A DNA stretch of 64,000 nucleotides from Tolypeutes matacus (taxonomy: Eukaryota > Chordata > Mammalia > Cingulata > Chlamyphoridae). Location of the stretch: positions 878,292-942,291 of the forward strand of contig JAKSZT010054570.1 of the NCBI GenBank assembly GCA_026826555.1, in the 5' to 3' direction. A program made the position numbers and the translations under genes. Position 1 is the stretch's first letter. Every line of letters begins with the position of its first letter. Shown here in pieces: positions 61,601 through 64,000 of this stretch. A model generated the notes under the pieces. The model did no database searches and had not been told where the DNA came from. It was given only the letters and a program-made list of their open reading frames with translations.

Positions 61601-64000
61601 CTGATATAGGAAGCTCTGAGAGACAAGCGCTATGCCAGCCTGCAGCTGAGATCAGGAAGAAGCTGGGCCCACAGAGCCTCAAGAGGAAGAGGAAGCCCAG
61701 AGGGGAAGGCAGAGACCAGCCAGAGATCTCCCACCATCTTGCTTCAACACGTGGCAGCTGACTTTGGTGAGAAAGCACCTCTTATGGTACCTTAAGCTGG
61801 ACTTTCCACGGCCTTGGGACTGAAAGCTTTGACCCCAAATAAATGCCCTTTATAAAAGCCAACCGATTTCTGATACTTTGCATTGGCAGCCATTTGGCAG
61901 CCTAATGTAATTGATATATTTAGTTAATAGTAAAATTAAAGCACTGCTATAATGTTTATTTCAGGTGCTGAGGAGAGCAGAAGCAAAGTTTAAGAGGAGA
62001 GGTAGAATGGTTGTTGAATTGAGTAGCAAGGATTCCCAAAGACTGGAGCTCAGAGTTTAATATGATCAGCTTGTGGGTGGGGTGGGGCCAGCAAGAAAGG
62101 ATCAGAAATGTCAGGGAAATGAATTTAAACTGGTCCCAATTGATTTTTATGTAGATTAGAGTAGGGGAACAAGATGAGGACAGTGTATTAGAATAAGTAA
62201 TCTGGAGATGGTATAAAAGAGAGGATTTAGGGGTACAGGGATCGTAGGACAATGCTGCAATATTGAAGATTATCTTTGCTCACACTTTGCTGGCATGGCC
62301 CTGACTAGCCTTGTGGCTTCTTCCCAGAGTCTCCATTTCTTAATAAGTAAACCGAGGCAGCTGGATCAGCAGCTTTCTAGAATGCCTCTTTTGACCAAGG
62401 TCCCATAAGAGCCACACAAGGGGGCCAGATGCCCATTCCTGGTGGAAATTCCTAGACTGAAAGGAAGAGTAAAAGCCATTTAGAAAAAATCTTGGCTTGG
62501 AAGAAGCAGAACTGCTCAATGGGCCTAAACTGTTTTGCCAGGCACCAGGTTCTCCCCAACCAAGTCACCCCTCCACAATATTTCTTTGCTTGTACTATCT
62601 CTGGTACAGTCTTCTCCACTGATAGAAAACCTCTACTTACCTCGTTGGGATCAGCCTTCAAGGTGTCCAATAGGAACTTGTAGATCTGAGGCTCGGGCTT
62701 GGCCATTCCAATACGACATGATTCAATCAGGAAGTCAAAGTGTGGGCTCAGCTCACACATCAGCTGGGCCAGGCGGCCTCTCTGGGCGCTGTCATCCAGC
62801 CAGTTATTGGTGAGGATGCAGGTGGTGAATCCTGAACAAGAAGCCACCAGTGAATGAGCCACCTAGAGAACCTTGCTCTGAGAACCTCAAGATACCCCAC
62901 AGAAGGCTCTGAAGGTGGGGCCAAGTGAGGACCCGCTCACTTACATCAAGTTTCTGATGCTCAACCTCTAAAGTGACAAGTTGGAAAAGAATCAACTTTA
63001 CCTATAAGCACTTGTTGAACACAAAGACCTGAGAATGGGAAAACTACAATAAGGCTTTCGGAATACAGGTTAAGACACTGTATTCCCTTAATCCCTTACA
63101 ATTGTGTTTTGACATTCATAAACTCATTTGATCCTCACCACCTATGGGGGAGACACATTAGATCTTACTATCTCAAATTTAAAATGAGGAAACAGAAACA
63201 GACAAGTTACAATCTGCCCAGAGACACACAGCACATGCGTAGTAGAGCCAGGTCTGGAATCCTGGCCTCAGACTCCTGCTCCAGTGCTCTTTCTATTCTG
63301 CTGTCACTGCAATTCTGCTCTCCTATATTTCAAGGCACTTGCACTGGTTTTCAGGGACTGCTTTCCCATTTCAAAACTAGAGAAATGAAAGTAGAGATAC
63401 CGTTATCTCTTGGTTCTATATACCTGAAACGAGACATGGATGAGTCTATGGTGGGATGCTCTCTAAAATGAGTGGGAAATTATGGAAGTGGGATGGTGTT
63501 CCCCCACTTGGTGTCTACTGATGAAAGGGTGAAATGGTTTCAAATGGCACTGACACTATATAAATGCCTGTTGAATGAACATGATCTCATGCCCTTGACA
63601 ATTTGATATCATCTGAACCCATGTCAGCCGGCTCCTAGCTCGGCCACTCTAGAGTTGCTTAAAAGGCTTTTCAGGTCATAACTAGTGCCATTAGGAAAGA
63701 AGTTCGCTCACAAGGCAGTTACTGGCTTAAATCACTTTATTAAATAGAATTCTTGCATTTTCTTCCAGCTATTCTGATCATACTAGGTATGGTTTGTTTT
63801 GTTATGCTTTTTTTTTTGCCATTTGATGAAACTTAACTTTGGGGCCATGTTCTAAGAAGAGCTGTCCATCAAGTCACAGATTTGTGCTCTGAAAACATAT
63901 TTACTTGTATTCTGCCCTAAACCCTCCTAAGGATTCTGGGGTGGCCAGGTCAGAGAATGACAAGTATTTGGTCCTTACCCTTCTTTCTGAGAGTCAGAGC
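19275..64000 (-). CDS. EPHX2: Bifunctional soluble epoxide hydrolase gene, exon 3 (partial) to exon 19
   Basis: EPHX2 hydrolyses lipid epoxides such as epoxyeicosatrienoic acids to diols through its C-terminal alpha/beta-hydrolase domain. Its N-terminal HAD domain is a lipid phosphatase. It acts in cytosol and peroxisomes. Seventeen minus-strand exons join in phase and encode residues 109-555, with no indel against the human 555-residue protein. HAD motifs present: TN at 123-124, Lys160 (GMAKPEP) and Asp184/Asp185 (FLDD). Hydrolase residues present: HGFP oxyanion loop, nucleophile Asp335 (GHDWGG), Tyr383, Tyr466, Asp496 and His524. The protein ends in Ala-Lys-Leu, a peroxisomal PTS1. All introns are GT-AG. 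Exons 1-2 and most of exon 3 lie beyond the right edge, so the phosphatase nucleophile Asp9 is not seen. Confidence 0.97.
19298..19303 (-). terminator. EPHX2 polyadenylation signal AATAAA
   Basis: A canonical AATAAA on the minus strand, about 370 nt after the EPHX2 stop codon. It is the first such hexamer found downstream of the stop. Confidence 0.75.
19675..19753 (-). CDS. EPHX2: EPHX2 exon 19 (residues 530-555 and stop)
   Basis: One base completes codon 530; then come 25 codons from PAELNQILIEWLETEARDPP to VAAKL and TAG. The C-terminal Ala-Lys-Leu fits the PTS1 consensus [SAC][KRH][LM] for peroxisomal import. The human protein ends SKM. The acceptor is TTTCCAG. Confidence 0.96.
19925..19983 (-). 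CDS. EPHX2: EPHX2 exon 18 (residues 511-529), catalytic His524
   Basis: The exon is 59 nt and encodes IPHLKRGHIKDCGHWTQME plus AG of the next codon. The histidine of DCGHW is His524, the base of the hydrolase catalytic triad. The acceptor is TTCCAG and the donor is AAG|GTGAGC. Confidence 0.96.
19984..21648. other. EPHX2 intron 17
   Basis: MIR at about 20165-20310 and an L2-like fossil at about 21110-21400. The rest is unassigned. Confidence 0.6.
21649..21729 (-). CDS. EPHX2: EPHX2 exon 17 (residues 484-510), catalytic Asp496
   Basis: There are 27 codons, from ILVPALMVTAEKDSVLLP to SKHMEDW. The aspartate in AEKD is Asp496, which orients the catalytic histidine. The acceptor is CCTCAG and the donor is TGG|GTAAGG, phase 0. 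Confidence 0.96.
22676..22735. mobile_element. Tiny L1 ORF2 fragment with possible target-site duplication
   Basis: A poly-T run precedes about 45 nt resembling L1 ORF2 (ACTACAAAATTTATTTGGAA). AAACGACATTTTT lies on the left and AAATGACATTTTT on the right, a likely target-site duplication. Confidence 0.5.
22785..22985 (+). repeat. MIR SINE fossil
   Basis: MIR order preserved: GAGCAACTACTACATGC, then AGAAGAGGAAATGGAGGCAC, then GGGTCACTCAGGGACTAGAA. Confidence 0.85.
23845..23914 (-). CDS. EPHX2: EPHX2 exon 16 (residues 460-483), Tyr466
   Basis: The exon is 70 nt. One base completes Arg460, then GPLNWYRNMDRNWQWGCKGV to GRK. The tyrosine in NWYRN is Tyr466, one of the two tyrosines that polarise the epoxide oxygen. 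The acceptor is GCAAG and the donor is AAG|GTGAGT. A 175-codon plus-strand open frame over this exon is a shadow. Confidence 0.95.
25070..25435 (+). mobile_element. Old L1 3' end (L1M type)
   Basis: Contains GATACATGCTACAACCAGGA, AACCTTGAAAACATTATGCT and TTGTACACTTTAAATGGGTA, the classical 3' end of old mammalian L1. Confidence 0.85.
25490..25626 (+). mobile_element. L1 3' UTR tail, same family as 55.99-56.12 kb
   Basis: TAAGTTCACAACTTTTAC, then TGTTTATGTATGTTCATG, then TTCAATAAATTTTT and an A-rich tail. The same text recurs at 56000-56120, so this is a repeated L1 3' terminus, probably xenarthran. Confidence 0.7.
26010..26112 (-). CDS. EPHX2: EPHX2 exon 15 (residues 426-460)
   Basis: The exon is 103 nt and encodes GLLVGNPEEPSLSKMVTEEE followed by IQFYVQQFKMSGF. 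Both edges split codons (Gly426, Arg460), and these phases fit exons 14 and 16. It belongs to the cap (lid) of the hydrolase domain. The acceptor is CTGCAG and the donor is CAG|GTAAAG. Confidence 0.95.
26113..27325. other. EPHX2 intron 14
   Basis: I see no recognisable repeat or gene in this 1.2 kb. Confidence 0.6.
27326..27359 (-). CDS. EPHX2: EPHX2 exon 14 (34-nt microexon, residues 415-426)
   Basis: The exon encodes TFITTYKICEK plus G of Gly426. Human has SVLSMHKVCEA here, so only Lys-x-Cys-Glu is shared. Length and phase fit exactly between exons 13 and 15. The acceptor is CTACAG and the donor is AGG|GTAAGA. It is the most divergent exon of the gene, found from phase as much as from similarity. 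Confidence 0.85.
27360..29179. other. EPHX2 intron 13
   Basis: A short CA tract lies at 28122-28137 and an old LINE-like stretch at 28300-28850. The rest is unassigned. Confidence 0.55.
28300..28850 (+). mobile_element. Old L1/HAL1-like fossil
   Basis: CAACCTAGAATTCTATATGC, AGATATTTTCAGACCAAGAA and GAAAGAATTACTAAAGAAGG follow the order found in old L1/HAL1 copies. The coding frame is broken throughout. Confidence 0.5.
29180..29251 (-). CDS. EPHX2: EPHX2 exon 13 (residues 391-414)
   Basis: There are 24 codons: GVAEAELEKNLSRTFKSFFR followed by TNDE. The exon is part of the hydrolase cap domain. The acceptor is TTTCAG. The donor GAG|GTGATG is weaker than consensus at +5 and +6. Confidence 0.95.
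30812..31021 (-). mobile_element. DAS SINE, dimeric, minus orientation
   Basis: Two tRNA-like units with an AAACAAACAAA-type linker, read on the minus strand. Flanking CAGAGCCT-like sequence on both sides suggests a target-site duplication. Confidence 0.88.
34590..34930 (+). repeat. Old LINE-like 3' end
   Basis: GTAAATCTATATGTACTGAT and CAGTATGATTCTATTTATAT are typical of old L1-type 3' sequence. An internal AT/CA tract lies at about 34740-34800. Confidence 0.45.
36366..36453 (+). mobile_element. tRNA-derived SINE monomer (DAS-like)
   Basis: Reads GGGGCATATCTCAGTGGTTG, then GAGGTCCTGGGTTCAATCCC, then an A-run. This is one tRNA-Ala-like unit with A and B boxes. Confidence 0.75.
36800..37025 (+). 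repeat. ERV-like LTR fragment, copy 1
   Basis: A 67-nt segment at 36950-37016 recurs at 37948-38014 with about 12 percent difference. The context resembles an LTR. No retroviral coding sequence is seen. Confidence 0.45.
37187..37407 (-). mobile_element. DAS SINE, dimeric, with target-site duplication
   Basis: Two tRNA-like units on the minus strand. ATAAACTTTT at 37177-37186 and 37408-37417 forms a 10-bp target-site duplication, so the borders are well supported. Confidence 0.92.
37577..37764 (-). mobile_element. DAS-type SINE (variant) with 17-bp target-site duplication
   Basis: Minus-strand tRNA-like head (CAGCTGTGGCTCAATCAG) and B box, then a different 3' body ending AATAAATAAAATCTTTAAA. 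TGAAAGTACCAAGTTTT occurs exactly at 37560-37576 and 37765-37781. Confidence 0.92.
37930..38170 (+). repeat. ERV-like LTR fragment, copy 2
   Basis: Contains the second copy of the 67-nt repeat, then CATATATAAGCTTC (TATA-like) and CCAATAAACTCCC (polyadenylation-like). This order fits the promoter and end of an LTR. No coding sequence. Confidence 0.5.
40303..40414 (-). CDS. EPHX2: EPHX2 exon 12 (residues 353-390), Tyr383
   Basis: The exon is 112 nt. One base completes Arg353, then AVASLNTPFMPVDPKKPIVE continues to IPVFDYQFYFQEP. The tyrosine of FDYQ is Tyr383, partner of Tyr466 in epoxide activation. The acceptor is CCTAG and the donor is CCA|GTAAGT. An alternative acceptor 5 nt further in would break the frame. 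Confidence 0.95.
40713..40768. repeat. (ATTC)n then (ACTC)n compound microsatellite
   Basis: CATT units shift to CACT units, about 13 in total. Confidence 0.95.
40780..41400 (+). repeat. Old interspersed repeat related to 10.6-11.6 kb
   Basis: Begins after an ATTC repeat, as the other copy does, and keeps a similar order (AAGGAACTTATTCTAG, then AGAGAGCATTTAAACTTGGC). Family not named. Confidence 0.4.
41716..42030 (+). mobile_element. hAT-like DNA transposon relic, non-autonomous
   Basis: Starts CAGTGCCATCCAGTAGAAA and ends near GGTGGACAGGGTG, imperfect inverted ends. Internal text such as TTATTTAACCCAATATATC matches a common mammalian hAT fossil. GGTTTAGG and GGTTAGGG beside it may be the 8-bp target duplication. 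Confidence 0.65.
42876..42985 (+). mobile_element. Short retrocopy of an mRNA 3' end with 15-bp target-site duplication
   Basis: About 93 nt containing AATAAA at 42944-42949, then an A-run. AAAATGACAAGAAGG flanks it exactly at 42861-42875 and 42986-43000. This is L1-type retroposition of a 5'-truncated polyadenylated RNA. The source gene is not recognised. Confidence 0.85.
43530..43740 (+). repeat. MIR SINE fossil
   Basis: MIR-like: TGGCTGAGACAACCAAAGCC, then CTGTCATACAGCTGTTCGG. Confidence 0.65.
44088..44173 (-). CDS. EPHX2: EPHX2 exon 11 (residues 325-353), nucleophile Asp335
   Basis: The exon is 86 nt and encodes GISQAVFIGHDWGGALVWNM followed by ALFYPERV plus AG. The aspartate in GHDWGG is Asp335, the nucleophile that forms the alkyl-enzyme ester with the epoxide. 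The acceptor is CCCTAG and the donor is GAG|GTAATT. Confidence 0.97.
44715..44900 (+). repeat. MIR SINE fossil
   Basis: CCCATTTTACAAATGAGCAG, then GGGGACTTGTCCAAGGCCAC, then GGTAGAGCTGCAGTG. Confidence 0.85.
44910..45410 (+). mobile_element. L2 LINE fossil (3' ORF region)
   Basis: TTTGGCTTCCATGACATTAT, AAGGCTCAGCCCTCTAGTCC and a downstream reverse-transcriptase-like order match L2. Frames are broken. Confidence 0.6.
46490..46516 (-). CDS. EPHX2: EPHX2 exon 10 (27-nt microexon, residues 316-324)
   Basis: Nine codons, DMVTFLDKL, match human EMVTFLDKL. The acceptor is CTCAG and the donor is TTG|GTAAGT, phase 0 on both sides. Skipping it would keep the frame. Confidence 0.93.
47090..47290 (+). 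repeat. MIR SINE fossil
   Basis: GAGTGGTAGCTCCATTGTGC, then AGTAGGAGCAGAACTGGGA. Confidence 0.75.
49805..50355 (-). mobile_element. Old L1 3' end, antisense
   Basis: The plus strand reads TTGAGATAGAGATCACATAC, TTGCTGGGTAATATTCCATT and GTTGTATCTACTTTTTGGCT, the reverse complement of old L1 3' sequence. Confidence 0.85.
51423..51457 (-). CDS. EPHX2: EPHX2 exon 9 (35-nt microexon, residues 304-315)
   Basis: Two bases complete Glu304, then IEEYSMEVLCK. Human has IEEYCMEVLCK. The acceptor is TTGCAG and the donor is AAG|GTAAGA. It is too short for an open-frame search and was found by scanning the intron for the missing peptide. Confidence 0.93.
51458..52782. other. EPHX2 intron 8
   Basis: An ERVL-like LTR with an embedded AT/AC microsatellite lies at 51530-51985. 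52000-52780 is unassigned. Confidence 0.6.
51530..51985 (+). repeat. Solo LTR, ERVL-like (MLT2-type)
   Basis: GGCTAATTTTACGTGTCAAC, GGTGCCCAGTTGTTTGGTTA and GTGGGTGGGCCTCATCCAA follow the order of MLT2-like LTRs. The end reads GGAGAACCCTCACTGATG. An AT/AC tract lies at 51840-51930. No internal genes. Confidence 0.7.
52783..52861 (-). CDS. EPHX2: EPHX2 exon 8 (residues 278-304)
   Basis: The exon is 79 nt and encodes IPALAQAGYRVLALDMKGYG followed by ESSAPL plus one base of Glu304. The GYGxS strand of the alpha/beta-hydrolase fold is intact. The acceptor is TTCCAG and the donor is TGG|GTGGGT. Confidence 0.96.
53383..53478 (-). CDS. EPHX2: EPHX2 exon 7 (residues 246-277), oxyanion loop
   Basis: There are 32 codons, from PGVRLHFVELGSGPVVCLCH to GFPESWFSWRCQ. 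HGFP forms the oxyanion hole of epoxide hydrolases. Human WYSWRYQ is replaced by WFSWRCQ. The acceptor is CTACAG and the donor is CAG|GTAAGG. Confidence 0.96.
53755..54345 (+). repeat. LTR (MaLR/ERVL-like) interrupted by a DAS SINE
   Basis: GAGGTGGTTTGGAGCTGTAT, CTTAAATCCCATCCATTCCT, then ACACCTTGATTTGGACTTTC, and after the SINE TTTCATGGTATTTGCTTGAG. The two LTR halves join across the insertion at 54147-54259. Confidence 0.65.
54147..54259 (+). mobile_element. DAS SINE monomer nested in LTR, with target-site duplication
   Basis: A-box-like GATGTGGCTCAAGAGG and B box GGGGTTCGATCCCC, then an A-rich tail. CCAGAAGTT flanks it at 54138-54146 and 54260-54268. Confidence 0.92.
55774..56120 (+). mobile_element. 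L1 3' UTR fragment, first insertion
   Basis: Ends in the same 3' terminus as 25490-25626 (TAAGTTCACAACTTTTAC, then GTCAATAAAATTTTT and A-run). It is flanked by AAGTACATCCACA and AAGTTCATCCACA. Confidence 0.75.
56134..56352 (+). mobile_element. L1 3' UTR fragment, second insertion
   Basis: GATGGACTATAGTTAATAGC, then GGTAACAAATGTACCACACT, then TTTTTCTGTAAACCTACCAC and an A-rich tail, as in xenarthran L1 3' UTRs. Flanked by AAGTTCATCCACA and AAGTTCACCCACA. Confidence 0.75.
56780..57000 (+). repeat. MIR SINE fossil
   Basis: CATTATAAAGCTGTGGACAG, then AAGCGGCAAAGCCAGGGTTC. Confidence 0.7.
57550..57624 (-). CDS. EPHX2: EPHX2 exon 6 (residues 221-245), interdomain linker
   Basis: There are 25 codons: LLSAAAPRPTPCKPSDVSHG followed by YVPIK. 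This is the proline-rich linker joining the phosphatase and hydrolase domains, and it is expected to vary. SHGYV matches human. The acceptor is TTTTAG and the donor is AAG|GTGAGT. Confidence 0.93.
57625..60054. other. EPHX2 intron 5
   Basis: LTR-like text near 57770-58165 (ACATGACTAGTTCTGGCCAA, weakly assigned) and MIR near 59090-59230. The rest is unassigned. Confidence 0.5.
60055..60177 (-). CDS. EPHX2: EPHX2 exon 5 (residues 180-220), phosphatase motif IV
   Basis: There are 41 codons, from VVFLDDIGANLKPARDLGMA to LEKVTGMQ. Asp184 and Asp185 in FLDD bind the catalytic Mg2+ in the HAD phosphatase site. The acceptor is TTCAG and the donor is CAG|GTGAGC, phase 0. Confidence 0.97.
60205..60410 (+). 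repeat. MaLR-type LTR fossil, internally deleted
   Basis: GGGTTCAATTGTGTCTCCTC at the start, CCATCCAGAACTGTAAGACA and ATAAATTACTGTTGCTTTAA near the end. This is the MLT1/MST layout, about half the usual length. Confidence 0.75.
60600..61085 (+). mobile_element. L1 ORF2 fragment interrupted by a DAS SINE
   Basis: GAAATAGAATGTTCATAAAT, GATAAAGGTATCATGTCTGA and TTAATAAATGGTGCTGGTAT are L1 ORF2 landmarks. The frame is broken and the SINE at 60783-60892 splits the element. Confidence 0.75.
60783..60892 (+). mobile_element. DAS SINE monomer nested in L1
   Basis: GGGGGGTGGATGTGGCTCAA, then CCTGGGTTTAATCCCCAGGA, then an A-rich tail. No convincing target-site duplication was found. Confidence 0.85.
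61085..61130. repeat. (GGAA)n microsatellite
   Basis: Imperfect GGAA/GGAG units downstream of the L1 fragment. Confidence 0.9.
61270..61915 (+). repeat. Solo LTR, MaLR/ERVL-like, relative of 3.3-3.7 kb
   Basis: The 3' end AAATAAATGCCCTTTATAAA, then AACCGATTTCTGATACTTTG, then GGCAGCCTAATG matches the copy at 3640-3715. No internal genes; borders approximate. Confidence 0.6.
62641..62831 (-). CDS. EPHX2: EPHX2 exon 4 (residues 116-179), phosphatase motifs II and III
   Basis: The exon is 191 nt. Two bases complete Gly116, then FTTCILTNNWLDDSAQRGRL continues to FDFLIES, GMAKPEPQIYKFLLDTLK and ADPNE. Thr123-Asn124 and Lys160 are the phosphate-binding residues of the HAD fold. The acceptor is GTTCAG and the donor is GAG|GTAAGT. 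Confidence 0.97.
62832..63978. other. EPHX2 intron 3 (complete)
   Basis: MIR at about 63110-63300. The rest is unassigned. Confidence 0.6.
63110..63300 (+). repeat. MIR SINE fossil
   Basis: CATAAACTCATTTGATCCTC, then AAAATGAGGAAACAGAAACA, then GTAGAGCCAGGTCTGGAATC. Confidence 0.85.
63979..64000 (-). CDS. EPHX2: EPHX2 exon 3, last 22 nt (residues 109-116)
   Basis: At the right edge the minus strand reads ALTLRKK plus G, then the donor GTAAGG. This matches human AALMLRKKG and joins exon 4 in phase. The exon continues beyond the window. Confidence 0.88.

Larger units (their letters stand above)
60178..62640. other. EPHX2 intron 4
   Basis: Almost fully repetitive to 61915: an LTR, an L1 piece with a nested DAS SINE, a GGAA tract and a second LTR. 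61920-62640 is unassigned. Confidence 0.65.

Noticed and set aside
1..64000. CRISPR array, operon, prophage or other prokaryotic system
   Set aside because: The window is mammalian: split genes, MIR/L2/L1/DAS repeats. Tandem repeats seen are simple microsatellites.

Overview
This is placental-mammal genomic DNA, about 64 kb, with small exons in long introns full of interspersed repeats. Several SINEs have the tRNA-derived dimeric structure I know as the DAS family of xenarthrans (armadillos, sloths, anteaters): tRNA-like unit, A-rich linker, second tRNA-like unit, A-rich tail. The L1 3' ends also look xenarthran. I therefore read it as armadillo or sloth DNA; I cannot choose the species.

Two protein-coding genes were found, both on the minus strand. 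The left 12.9 kb holds the 5' half of GULO (L-gulonolactone oxidase, last step of vitamin C synthesis): exons 1-6, covering residues 1-201 of about 440. All reading frames are open and all splice sites are GT-AG. The rest lies beyond the left edge. The stretch 19.3-64 kb holds EPHX2 (soluble epoxide hydrolase): exons 4-19 complete and the last 22 nt of exon 3 at the right edge. The reconstructed protein runs from residue 109 to 555 in human numbering without any indel relative to the human protein as I recall it. Every catalytic residue of the hydrolase domain and every later phosphatase-motif residue is present. The order EPHX2 then GULO on one strand matches the known mammalian neighbourhood of these genes next to CLU (human 8p21, where GULO is a pseudogene).

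The roughly 6.4 kb between the EPHX2 polyadenylation signal and GULO exon 1 holds only repeats and unassigned DNA. Introns carry MIR and L2 fossils, old and xenarthran L1 pieces, MaLR/ERVL-like LTRs, a hAT-like DNA transposon relic, microsatellites, seven DAS SINEs and a small retrocopy with a 15-bp target-site duplication.

The two genes do not form a pathway. GULO is a microsomal flavoenzyme of ascorbate synthesis. EPHX2 is a cytosolic/peroxisomal bifunctional lipid-epoxide hydrolase and phosphatase. There is no bacterial-style operon, CRISPR, phage or novel multi-gene system here. The points of interest are the apparently intact GULO, its split initiator codon and T31 tract, the strong peroxisomal signal at the EPHX2 C terminus, and the nested or reused retrotransposon insertion sites. 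Exons were called by reading the translation, by matching remembered family sequence, and by requiring splice sites and phase to agree. No alignment was run.
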